From NCBI GenBank assembly GCA_046295975.1, contig JBKBMG010000010.1:1-64000 (forward strand): a DNA stretch of 64,000 bases, read 5' to 3'. The notes below the pieces were generated by a model. That model searched no databases, was not told the origin of the DNA, and saw nothing but the letters and a program-made list of their open reading frames with translations. How positions within the stretch are numbered: position 1 is the stretch's first letter; every line of letters begins with the position of its first letter. The translations under genes were made by a program, and so were the position numbers. Below, piece by piece: positions 1 to 7,809 of this stretch. This DNA is from UBA2357 sp046295975. GTDB lineage: Bacteria; Pseudomonadota; Gammaproteobacteria; Burkholderiales; Rhodocyclaceae.

Positions 1-157
1 ATAGGCAAAATGGAGCTAGATTCGCCCGCCTATTCCCGCCTTTTCTTCACGCCGCGCGCCAGCGCTGACTGCGGACCACTCGTCCTCACGGTGGCTGAGT
101 TTGAATTGAGAACTGCTGCGCCCACCCCAGGCGCACGCCCCACGCCTCAGGAGAGGC

Positions 158-163
158 TATAAT
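158..163 (+). promoter_or_regulatory. Candidate -10 element upstream of queD
   Basis: A perfect TATAAT lies 75 bases before the queD start. No convincing -35 hexamer is found 16-18 bases upstream, so this is a motif-only call. Bases 1-157 show no gene that I can support. Confidence 0.35.
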
Positions 164-237
164 CTCGCGCCCACCTGTCTGGCGCATTCGTCGCGCTTCG
201 GCCTCCTGCCTCTCACCCTTCTTCACCGGAACCTGTC

Positions 238-696
238 ATGCGCATCACCCGCCGCCTCGAATTCGATGCAGGCCATCGTATTCCCGACCACGCCAGTCAG
301 TGCCGCCACCTGCATGGTCACCGCTACGCAATCGAAATCACCCTGTCGGGCGCCATCATCGAAGCCGACGGCCTCCCAGCCAACGGCATGGTCATGGACT
401 TCGCCGACGTCAAGGCGATCGCCAAGCAACACCTGGTCGACATCTGGGATCACGCCTTTCTCGTCTATCGCAAGGACCGTCTCGTCGCCGATTTCCTGGC
501 CGCAATCCCCGACCACAAGACAGTTGTTCTCGACGTTGTGCCCACGGCCGAAAATCTCGCCGAACTCGCTTTCCGCATACTGGATCCGCTTTACACCGAG
601 TGTTACGGCAACACCCTGAAACTGGAGCGCGTGCGACTGTACGAAACCCCAAATTGCTGGGCCGATGCGGTACGCGACGAGTTGCGCCGTACCTGA
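238..696 (+). CDS. queD: 6-carboxy-5,6,7,8-tetrahydropterin synthase (QueD family)
   Basis: QueD converts 7,8-dihydroneopterin triphosphate to 6-carboxytetrahydropterin, the second step toward queuosine and other 7-deazapurines, in the cytoplasm. The 152-residue product is a PTPS/QueD fold. His13, His26 and His28 form the zinc triad, and Cys22 in the C-x3-HGH arrangement is the expected catalytic cysteine. Also present are the WDHAFL segment near residue 64, the PTAENLA motif and the late ERVRLYET strand with the pterin-binding Glu. It is about 30 residues longer than E. coli QueD, as is common in betaproteobacteria. It is monocistronic here, with a strong terminator 120 bases downstream. Assignment to QueD rather than another PTPS-family member rests on the Cys/His pattern. 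Confidence 0.9.
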   Translation: MRITRRLEFDAGHRIPDHASQCRHLHGHRYAIEITLSGAIIEADGLPANGMVMDFADVKAIAKQHLVDIWDHAFLVYRKDRLVADFLAAIPDHKTVVLDVVPTAENLAELAFRILDPLYTECYGNTLKLERVRLYETPNCWADAVRDELRRT

Positions 697-815
697 AGCG
701 AGTCTGCCTCATCCGGTCTCACGTCCCCCCGCTATCCTGCAAACCTCAGGCGGCGCGTCAGATGTGCAATCGGGCACGTAGCGGACTCACCCACTGCTTG
801 CTACATCCAAGAACG

Positions 816-850
816 AAAAAGGCGTTCACATCGCCTGTGAACGCCTTTTT
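816..850. terminator. Bidirectional rho-independent terminator
   Basis: A perfect 15-base inverted repeat (AAAAAGGCGTTCACA and its complement) surrounds a 5-base loop, with A and T runs on the two sides. It lies between the convergent queD and desaturase genes and can serve both. Confidence 0.85.
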
Positions 851-876
851 CCAGCGCCGACGAACAGCTCAACACA

Positions 877-2046
877 TCACATCGCGTAGCGCCGAAGCCG
901 GATCGAAAACTCCTGGAGCTGTGCAATGCCGCTTTGCTCGGCGCGTGCCACCCAGTCCTGCAACTGCTTCAGCAGTTGCTCCCGGGTGGCATTGGAGCGC
1001 GCCCAGATGGCGGTGAGCTCCTCGCGCATCGCGATCACCGTGCTCAATGCGGGGCTCTTGCTCACCACCCCCTCAAGATGCGCTCGCTCATCGTCCCGCA
1101 GATGCCGGCTTTCGCCCGACAGCACCCAGCGACGCAGCGCCTTGACGTCGACCTTGCCGGCTTGCTCACGCCCCAGCCTCTCGATTTCGTCCGAGCAAGT
1201 CCGCTTGAGCGAGGCCATGTAGCGGGTCATCACGTCGTAGCGATGGGTAATCACCGCCTGCAGGGTGTCGAGATCGGGAATCAACTTGGGCTCATCGAAA
1301 CGCGGCTTTGGAATGGTCTTGCGCGCCTTGGCCAACCCCAGCATCTCAAGCATGCGGATATACATCCAGCCGATATCGAACTCATACCACTTGGAAGACA
1401 ACTTTGCCGAGGTTGCAAAGCTGTGGTGATTGTTGTGCAACTCCTCGCCACCGATGATGATGCCCCAGGGAACGAGATTGGTGGAAGCATCGGCGCAATC
1501 GTAGTTGCGGTAACCCCAGAAATGGCCCAGACCGTTCACCACGCCAGCTGCCCAGAACGGAATCCACACCATCTGCACGGCCCAGATCGTGAGCCCGATG
1601 GCACCGAACAACAGCACATCGATGACGAGCATGACGGATACGCCCAACACGGAGCGGCGATAGACGTTGCGTTCCAGCCAGTCATCGGGCGTACCGTGAC
1701 CGTAGCGCTTGAGCGTATCCTCGTTCTTCGCTTCGGCACGATATAGCTCTGCGCCCTCCAGCAACACCTTCCAGATGCCACGGGTCTGCGGGCTGTGTGG
1801 ATCTTCTTCCGTCTCGCACTTGGCGTGATGCTTGCGGTGGATGGCCGCCCACTCCTTGGTCACCATCCCTGTGGTGAGCCACAGCCAGAAGCGGAAGAAA
1901 TGACTTGGAATCGCGTGCAGTTCCAGCGCTCGATGCGCCTGGTGCCGATGCAGGAAGATCGTAACGGCGGCAATGGTGATGTGCGTCAGCACCAGTGCGA
2001 CGATAACGTATCCCCACCAGGGCAAATCGATGAATCCGTTGAACAT
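877..2046 (-). CDS. Membrane fatty acid (acyl-CoA-type) desaturase
   Basis: This is a di-iron integral membrane desaturase that would introduce a double bond, probably delta-9, into acyl chains and so tune membrane fluidity. The 389-residue protein shows the three histidine boxes: HRHQAH at residues 33-38, HRKHH at 70-74 and HNNHH at 204-208. Hydrophobic segments lie near residues 12-32, 50-62 and 135-170. The C-terminal 130 residues after the last box are charged and helical. This tail is typical of the proteobacterial DesA/OLE1-like group that lacks cytochrome b5. The gene follows the phospholipase-D-like gene on the same strand after 121 bases and probably has its own promoter. Substrate (acyl-CoA or phospholipid) and position specificity cannot be read from the sequence. 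Confidence 0.88.
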   Translation of the reverse strand: MFNGFIDLPWWGYVIVALVLTHITIAAVTIFLHRHQAHRALELHAIPSHFFRFWLWLTTGMVTKEWAAIHRKHHAKCETEEDPHSPQTRGIWKVLLEGAELYRAEAKNEDTLKRYGHGTPDDWLERNVYRRSVLGVSVMLVIDVLLFGAIGLTIWAVQMVWIPFWAAGVVNGLGHFWGYRNYDCADASTNLVPWGIIIGGEELHNNHHSFATSAKLSSKWYEFDIGWMYIRMLEMLGLAKARKTIPKPRFDEPKLIPDLDTLQAVITHRYDVMTRYMASLKRTCSDEIERLGREQAGKVDVKALRRWVLSGESRHLRDDERAHLEGVVSKSPALSTVIAMREELTAIWARSNATREQLLKQLQDWVARAEQSGIAQLQEFSIRLRRYAM

Positions 2047-2167
2047 GCGTGAAAGTATCCTCTCTTGATCGTTGCGCGACGATTCTACGTCAAGCGTCGG
2101 ACCTTGGACACCGGATTACGTTCGCGCGCGACTGCGATTCCGTCGCACGCCGCGCATTCGCTCACGC

Positions 2168-2785
2168 TCAACCACCAAAGGGCAGTCGCGTGACCGGTAC
2201 CGCCGCAGCGCGGTGGCGCTGCCAGTTCTCAAGATAAAGCTGCGCCAGCGGGCAGTTGTCGCGCAACACGATCACATTCTCCGCATTGAGGTTGCGCGCC
2301 GACCAGGTGAAGTTGTACGACCCCGTCAGCACGGCACAACCCGGGCCTTCGGCATCGGCGATGATCACCTTGTTGTGCGCCGCCGCGTACTCGGTCTCGA
2401 AGGCGAGCGGCACGCCCGCCTCGAGCAGCCGAGGCATGGCCTTGCCGCTGCCGCGGCCGTTCATCTTGGCATCAGCCAGCACCTCCACCTTGACGCCGCG
2501 GCGTTGCGCTTCGATCAGCGCAGCCGCGATTGGCTGACTGGTGAAGACGTACGCGTGCACCCGCAGACTGCTACGTGCCGAGCGGATGAGCTTGATAATC
2601 AAGGCTTCGGGGTCGTCCGCAGGCGAAAACGCGACCTCGATCGTCCCCCTGGCCGGCACATTCTGCTGAGCCGCAGCTGACGCTGCGGCCAGCAGCAGCG
2701 CCAGCACCGCGCACCCGATCGTCGCCTGCACCGCGCCCACCGGCGCATGTCGGCGCCCCCGCCCCGTCTTTGCTCGCACCAGCAT
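2168..2785 (-). CDS. Phospholipase D-like (single-HKD, Nuc family) exported protein
   Basis: The 205-residue protein has an N-terminal signal-like hydrophobic stretch (about residues 20-40, ending in ASAAAQQ) and one PLD domain. The catalytic HKD motif is H137-N-K139-x4-D144, followed by GSYN. A single HKD motif suggests a homodimeric phosphodiesterase like the Nuc/Pld endonuclease group, working outside the cytoplasm on nucleic acid or phosphodiesters. The ATG start overlaps the rsmB stop by one base (TGATG). A GTG three bases earlier is an alternative. The overlap implies translational coupling to rsmB. The substrate is inferred only. Confidence 0.8.
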   Translation of the reverse strand: MLVRAKTGRGRRHAPVGAVQATIGCAVLALLLAAASAAAQQNVPARGTIEVAFSPADDPEALIIKLIRSARSSLRVHAYVFTSQPIAAALIEAQRRGVKVEVLADAKMNGRGSGKAMPRLLEAGVPLAFETEYAAAHNKVIIADAEGPGCAVLTGSYNFTWSARNLNAENVIVLRDNCPLAQLYLENWQRHRAAAVPVTRLPFGG

Positions 2786-4137
2786 CACGCTTCGGCCGGA
2801 CGACGGACGAGCACCGCCGCGAAGAAGCCATCTGTTTCGTGCACGTCGGGACGCAGGCTGAGGCGTGCCCCGGTATCCAGCGGCACGCCCTGAGCGGCCA
2901 GCAATTCCGACGCGCTCACTTGCTCGAACTCGGGATGCGCTTCAAGGAAGGCATCGACAATGGCATCGTTCTCTTCGCGCAACGGGCTGCACGTAGCGTA
3001 GACCAGCCGGCCGCCGGGCCGCAGCAGACGCGCGGCCGAATCCAGGATAGCCGCTTGCTTGACGACCATTTCAGCGACCGATTCCGGTGATTGGCGCCAC
3101 TTCAGATCGGGATTGCGCCGCAGCGTACCCAGACCACTACAAGGCGCATCGACCAATACCCGATCGGCCTTGCCCGCCAGGCGCTTGACCTTCGTATCGC
3201 GTTCGTGGGCGATCAACACCGGATGGACGTTGGACAAACCCGCCCGGGCCGCGCGCGGCTTGAGCTTGGCGAGTCGCTTCTCGGACACGTCGAAGGCGTA
3301 AAGTCGCCCGGTGGAGCGCATCATCGCGCCAAGCTGCAAGGTTTTTCCGCCCGCACCGGCGCAAAAATCCACAACGAGTTCGCCGCGCCGAGGTTGAACC
3401 AGCAAGCCGAGCAGTTGGCTGCCCTCGTCCTGGACCTCGATGGTACCGTCCAGAAACAGCGGGTGCTTCTGCAGCGCGGGCTTGCCCGCCATCCGGATGC
3501 CCTGGGGAGAATATCGGCAGGGCGCGGCCCCCAGGCCATCGGTGGCCAGACGCGCCAGCACGGCATCGCGATCGGCCTTGACGAGGTTCACCCGCAAATC
3601 CAGGGGGGCAGGTCGATTCAGGCTGTGTGCCAGGGAACGCAGGCCATCCTCGCCCCACTGCGGAAGCAGCCGTTCGACCAACCAGTCGGGCATGTCGCAC
3701 TGATCCGCCAGCGACGATGCATCGGCCTCGCGCGCTTTGAGGACTTCCAGCCATTCTCGCTCGGTGGGCGACGCCAGCGATTCGAATTGCCGCATCGGCC
3801 AACCCTCTCCCCGTGCCAGCCAGGCGAGCACGAGCTGACGTGCAGTGGCCTGTTCGCCCGCCAACCCGCGCAACCAGCGCAAACGCCGCACGATGCTGTA
3901 GATCGTCTCGGCGATGAAGGCCCGGTCGCGGTGACCGATCTCACGGTATTCCCGGAAATGTCGCGACAAAACCGCATCGGCAGGATAGTCGAACGCCAGT
4001 ACGCTACCGAGCACTTGCGTGGTCTGCGCCAGCAGGGCCCGGCTCACGCCGCCCTCTACGGTCTCCGGCGGCCCCGGCCGGGTGGGCTTGCGTGCGGGTG
4101 CGGATCGACGTGTCGTGGATTTCTTCTTGTTGTTCAT
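2785..4137 (-). CDS. rsmB: RsmB/NOP-family rRNA (cytosine-C5) methyltransferase
   Basis: This SAM-dependent enzyme methylates a cytosine C5 in ribosomal RNA; the best-known member, RsmB, modifies 16S C967. The 450-residue protein starts with a Lys/Arg-rich tail, followed by a NusB-like RNA-binding region and a Rossmann methyltransferase domain from about residue 230. The two cysteines of the mechanism are visible: Cys333 in DAPCSG and the nucleophile Cys383 in ATCSPLREEN. The SAM-binding DFCAGAGGKT is at 257-266. It lies 75 bases downstream of the DUF3108 gene and overlaps the PLD gene, so purN-DUF3108-rsmB-pld look like one leftward transcription unit. Genomes often carry several paralogues, so the exact target nucleotide is not certain. 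Confidence 0.85.
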   Translation of the reverse strand: MNNKKKSTTRRSAPARKPTRPGPPETVEGGVSRALLAQTTQVLGSVLAFDYPADAVLSRHFREYREIGHRDRAFIAETIYSIVRRLRWLRGLAGEQATARQLVLAWLARGEGWPMRQFESLASPTEREWLEVLKAREADASSLADQCDMPDWLVERLLPQWGEDGLRSLAHSLNRPAPLDLRVNLVKADRDAVLARLATDGLGAAPCRYSPQGIRMAGKPALQKHPLFLDGTIEVQDEGSQLLGLLVQPRRGELVVDFCAGAGGKTLQLGAMMRSTGRLYAFDVSEKRLAKLKPRAARAGLSNVHPVLIAHERDTKVKRLAGKADRVLVDAPCSGLGTLRRNPDLKWRQSPESVAEMVVKQAAILDSAARLLRPGGRLVYATCSPLREENDAIVDAFLEAHPEFEQVSASELLAAQGVPLDTGARLSLRPDVHETDGFFAAVLVRRPAEA

Positions 4138-4212
4138 GAGCGTAGGATAATTCCCGGAGAATGCGTATAGACCATTGGCGGCAGATGGCAGGGCACTGCC
4201 ATCGCGCCGCTA

Positions 4213-5073
4213 TCAGGTGTCGATTTCGACCGACATCAGCTTCTGGTCCAGGACCTCGCCCTTGTCGTCGGTCATGAGAATGCGGACGGGAACGCCACGA
4301 TACTGGTCGGCTACCCAGAAATCGATGGTGAGCTTGCCGGTTCTGGCGCGGATGCGGATGCGCTCGGTCGCGAGCGTACCCACCGGCAGCCGCAGGGTTT
4401 CCGGCCCCAGGCGCTCGACGGTCGCCTCGGACACCCGGCGGTTGGTTACCAGCGACAACTCCGCTGGCAAGGCGTCGATCCCGATCGTCGCCACCAGATG
4501 CCAGACACTCAGGACGTCCTGATCGCCCGCCTCGAGTGCGTAGTCGGTGGTCACCCCCTTGCGCGTCACCGCCACCTTGCGAACGCCCCAGTCGAACTGC
4601 GAAGACTCCGGCTGCCGACCCGATTGCGAGACGCTGAAGCGCTCGGGCTGCAGGCCATGGGTCCTCACCCGCCCCTCACTGCGCTGGGTATATTGGAAAC
4701 GGTAGAGCACACCGGCCAGCCCGGTAGTCTCAAGCTGCAACTCCATTTCATAGCGGCTGCCATCGTGCGTCCAGGCGTGGCGCGCCTCGCCCAGCTTCAA
4801 GCCATCCTCACCGCGCAGCACTTCGAACGTCAAGCGCCCGGAGACCGGCCAGCGCTCGATCACGCCGGTATCGGCGTGCGCAGCGCCGAGCCATGTCAGA
4901 GCCAGCAACAGGTACGCCAGCAGCGCTCGGGCAAGCACGCCGCAGCGGGTGTGCCCGACCCCGGCCGCCACCCGCGCATCGATTCGTGCCGGCGCCCCAC
5001 GAGGGCTCGCAGCCGCAGCGCCCCCATTCCATGCCGCGAAGGCCGCACGCTCAGTCGTTTCCACCGTATCCAT
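4213..5073 (-). CDS. DUF3108 domain protein, probably exported
   Basis: This is a 286-residue protein of unknown function. A low-complexity N-terminus is followed by a hydrophobic segment near residues 50-67 (ALLAYLLLALTWLGAAHA) that looks like a late signal peptide or anchor. The remainder, with alternating beta-strand character and the LTFEVLRGEDGLKLGEA and DYALEAGDQDVLSVWH stretches, matches the DUF3108 family of predicted periplasmic proteins. I chose the ATG 5 bases after the purN stop; a start 30 bases earlier would overlap purN. The family is often found beside purN in betaproteobacteria, but no function is established. Because the hydrophobic stretch starts so late, the true start might lie further inside. 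Confidence 0.75.
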   Translation of the reverse strand: MDTVETTERAAFAAWNGGAAAASPRGAPARIDARVAAGVGHTRCGVLARALLAYLLLALTWLGAAHADTGVIERWPVSGRLTFEVLRGEDGLKLGEARHAWTHDGSRYEMELQLETTGLAGVLYRFQYTQRSEGRVRTHGLQPERFSVSQSGRQPESSQFDWGVRKVAVTRKGVTTDYALEAGDQDVLSVWHLVATIGIDALPAELSLVTNRRVSEATVERLGPETLRLPVGTLATERIRIRARTGKLTIDFWVADQYRGVPVRILMTDDKGEVLDQKLMSVEIDT

Positions 5074-5078
5074 GTCTC

Positions 5079-5720
5079 TCAGTTTTCTGGGCCCGGGATG
5101 CACAACACCTCGGCCGCCGCAGTCGCATCACGCAAACCGACGCGATTGCCGACGAAGGACAGCCGGTCCTCGACGAACCAGCGCACCGCCGCGGGATAAA
5201 TCCGGTGCTCCTGGAGCAGGACACGCGCCGCAAGGGTGTCTTCATCATCTCCGTCCAGCACCGGTACCGCCGCCTGTACGACGACCGGTCCGCAATCGAG
5301 TTCCGCGGTCACGAAGTGCACCGTCGCGCCATGAATCCGGACGCCCGCCTCCAGCGCCCGCCTGTGCGTATGCAAACCGGGAAACGACGGCAGCAGAGAG
5401 GGATGAATGTTCATCAACCGCCCCTCGTAGCGTCGGACGAAGTCTGCGGTGAGCACCCGCATGAAGCCCGCGAGCACCACCAGGTCCGGCGCATGGGCAT
5501 CGACCGCGTCGCCCAGCGCCTGATCGAACGCCTCACGCGACCCGAAGCCACGGTGATCCACGACGGCGGTCTCGATGCCCCGGTCAGCGGCAAAGACCAG
5601 CCCAGCGGCATCGGCGCGGTTACTGATCACGGCGCGCACGACGCACCCCGGAATGGCCGCCTTGACGATCGCTTCCATATTGCTGCCGCGACCCGAGATC
5701 AGGATGACTATCGACTTCAT
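5079..5720 (-). CDS. purN: Phosphoribosylglycinamide formyltransferase
   Basis: PurN transfers a formyl group from 10-formyl-THF to GAR in the third step of purine synthesis. The 213-residue protein begins MKSIVILISGRGSN, with the phosphate-binding GRGSN loop. It carries the catalytic NIHPSLLPSFPG segment (Asn and His of the formyl-transfer triad) and the later VTAELDCGPVV motif with the catalytic Asp. An in-frame extension of 53 codons upstream reads through non-homologous sequence, so the ATG at 5720 is preferred; the resulting length matches E. coli PurN (212). Its partner purM is in this window at 22.7 kb but is not adjacent. Confidence 0.95.
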   Translation of the reverse strand: MKSIVILISGRGSNMEAIVKAAIPGCVVRAVISNRADAAGLVFAADRGIETAVVDHRGFGSREAFDQALGDAVDAHAPDLVVLAGFMRVLTADFVRRYEGRLMNIHPSLLPSFPGLHTHRRALEAGVRIHGATVHFVTAELDCGPVVVQAAVPVLDGDDEDTLAARVLLQEHRIYPAAVRWFVEDRLSFVGNRVGLRDATAAAEVLCIPGPEN

Positions 5721-5863
5721 GGAAAGTTGCAGAGGTTTGAAACGAAAAGAAAAACCGTTCCGCAAGCACAGACTTGGGCGGACACGGCGGATGCGGGAGT
5801 GCGATGATACCGGATCATCGCATCCGCAGGTGCGGCGCCTGGGCGGCCCGTTGCAGTCATCCG

Positions 5864-5869
5864 TATAAT
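5864..5869 (+). promoter_or_regulatory. Candidate -10 element for mutL
   Basis: TATAAT sits 52 bases before the preferred mutL start. It overlaps the longest possible start codon (5868), which argues that the longer start is not used. No good -35 is visible. Confidence 0.35.
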
Positions 5870-5921
5870 GCAGGGCCAATCGAACGCGTCTGTCGCCTCG
5901 TCTCCGCCATCCGGCTCGCCC

Positions 5922-7796
5922 ATGACCACACCCATGCAGTCACCCCGCATCCGTCCGCTTTCCGACATCCTGATCAACCAGATCGCCGCCGGCGAGGTGG
6001 TCGAGCGCCCTGCATCGGTGCTCAAGGAAGTCCTGGAGAACGCTCTGGACGCGGGCTCGCGTGCAATCGAGATACAGCTCGAACAAGGCGGTGTGCGCCG
6101 TATCCGGGTAGCCGACGACGGTTGCGGAATCGACCGGGACGACCTGCCACTGGCCTTGTCGCGCCATGCGACGAGCAAGATCGCCACCCTGGATGACCTC
6201 GAGCAAGTGGGCACCATGGGTTTTCGCGGCGAAGCCTTGGCTGCGATCGCGGCCGTCGCGCGAACCACCATCAGCAGCCGGGCCGAAGGCAGCGCCCACG
6301 CCTGGCGCATCACCACCCCGGACCTGGCGATCGCGCCCGCCGCGCTCAACCACGGCACGGTGGTGGACGTCTGCGACCTTTATTACAACACCCCGGCACG
6401 GCGCAAGTTTCTCAAGACGGACGCCACCGAGTTCGGGCATTGCGACGAGATGCTCAGACGGGTCGCGCTCGCGCGCCCGGACATCGGATTTCAACTCACA
6501 CACAACAGCCGGGTGATTCATCGTCTGCCGGCAAGTGACTTGAGCCGACGCGTCGCGGCCTTGATGGGCGACGATTTTCTCGACCATGCCCGCCTGGTCG
6601 AAGCCGACGCCGGACCGTTGCGCCTGAGCGGTTTCGCATCGCTGCCCGCCTACTCTCGGGCAAGCCGCGACGCCCAGTACTTCTTCGTAAACGGCCGCTT
6701 CGTCCGCGACAAGCTGCTCACCCACGCGGTACGTCAGGCCTATACCGATATCCTGCATGGCAGCCGGCATCCGGCCTATGTCCTGTTCCTGACGCTGGAC
6801 CCTGCCGGGGTGGACGTCAACGTCCACCCCGCCAAGATCGAAGTGCGTTTCCGTGAAGCGCGGGCCATCCATCAATTCGTGTTCCACGCCCTGCAGCGCA
6901 CACTGGCTGAAACCGGAGCCGCCCGCGCCGCACAGGCCACGACGTTCGCCCCCGCTACCGAGGCCCACGCGTCCGCGCAGCACACCGCCGGCCAAGCGGG
7001 CGCCCACTCGCAGGCCTATCCTCGCCCCTTCGCCCCGGTGCAGACGCGGCTCGCGATGGATTCGGCGAGCCGCGCGTACTATGACTTCGTCGCTCCCACG
7101 GACGGCCAGGCTGGCGGACCGCATCACGGCGATGCGGCGAGCTGGATGAACCCGCCAAGCGTCTCCCCGGGCCACGGCGTACCGTCACCCCATAGGGGCG
7201 AGGGTGACGGCGCGCCACCGCCAATGGGTTTCGCCCTGGCCCAGCTTCATGGCATCTACATCCTGGCGCAAAACGCGCGCGGGCTGGTGCTGGTGGACAT
7301 GCACGCCGCCCATGAGCGCATCCTCTACGAGAAGCTCAAGACCGTGCTGGATGGCCGCCCGGCGGTGCAGCGCCTGCTGATCCCGGCGGTGATTTCGGTC
7401 GGTCCGCGCGACGTCGCCATTGCAGAGGATTGTGCCGACACCCTGCTCGCGATGGGATTCGAGATCGCACCGGTCGGCCCATCCGAGCTTGCCGTACGCA
7501 GCGTGCCCGCGCTGCTGGCCGCCGCGCCCATTGGTGAGTTGGTCCGCAAGCTGCTCGAGGAACTGCGCGAATACCCGGCGACCGATGTCGCGACCGCCCG
7601 GCGCAACGAATTGCTCGCCACCATGGCCTGCCATGGCGCGGTGCGCGCCAATCGTCAGCTCAGCGTGCCAGAAATGAATGCCCTGCTGCGCGACATGGAA
7701 GCAACCGAACGCGCCGACCAGTGCAACCACGGCCGGCCGACGTGGACCCAGTTCAGCCTGGCCGAACTCGACCGCTTCTTCATGCGCGGTCAATAA
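5922..7796 (+). CDS. mutL: DNA mismatch repair protein MutL (endonuclease-type)
   Basis: MutL couples MutS mismatch recognition to strand incision. The GHKL ATPase is at the N-terminus: NQIAAGEVVERPASVLKE, DDGCGI, and the GFRGEALAAI lid. A proline/alanine-rich linker spans about residues 330-430, and a C-terminal dimerisation domain follows. The C-terminal domain holds DMHAAHERILYE at about residue 459, matching the DQHAx2Ex4E metal-binding nuclease motif with Met for Gln. ACHGAVRA and QCNHGRP follow. This predicts a nicking MutL, as in bacteria without MutH/Dam-directed repair. The start at 5922 gives 624 residues; an ATG at 5934 is equally plausible. A palindromic element is translated in frame within the linker (7176-7216). 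Confidence 0.95.
   Translation: MTTPMQSPRIRPLSDILINQIAAGEVVERPASVLKEVLENALDAGSRAIEIQLEQGGVRRIRVADDGCGIDRDDLPLALSRHATSKIATLDDLEQVGTMGFRGEALAAIAAVARTTISSRAEGSAHAWRITTPDLAIAPAALNHGTVVDVCDLYYNTPARRKFLKTDATEFGHCDEMLRRVALARPDIGFQLTHNSRVIHRLPASDLSRRVAALMGDDFLDHARLVEADAGPLRLSGFASLPAYSRASRDAQYFFVNGRFVRDKLLTHAVRQAYTDILHGSRHPAYVLFLTLDPAGVDVNVHPAKIEVRFREARAIHQFVFHALQRTLAETGAARAAQATTFAPATEAHASAQHTAGQAGAHSQAYPRPFAPVQTRLAMDSASRAYYDFVAPTDGQAGGPHHGDAASWMNPPSVSPGHGVPSPHRGEGDGAPPPMGFALAQLHGIYILAQNARGLVLVDMHAAHERILYEKLKTVLDGRPAVQRLLIPAVISVGPRDVAIAEDCADTLLAMGFEIAPVGPSELAVRSVPALLAAAPIGELVRKLLEELREYPATDVATARRNELLATMACHGAVRANRQLSVPEMNALLRDMEATERADQCNHGRPTWTQFSLAELDRFFMRGQ
7176..7216. repeat. Palindromic element inside the mutL linker
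   Basis: CCGTCACCC (7182-7190) and GGGTGACGG (7202-7210) form a perfect 9-bp inverted repeat around an 11-base centre. GGCG and CGCC extend it across a 2x2 mismatch. It is read in frame as GVPSPHRGEGDGAPP. The layout resembles REP-type elements that have settled in the disordered linkers of proteins. Confidence 0.5.
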
Positions 7797-7809
7797 CGCG
7801 TCGGGGCGC

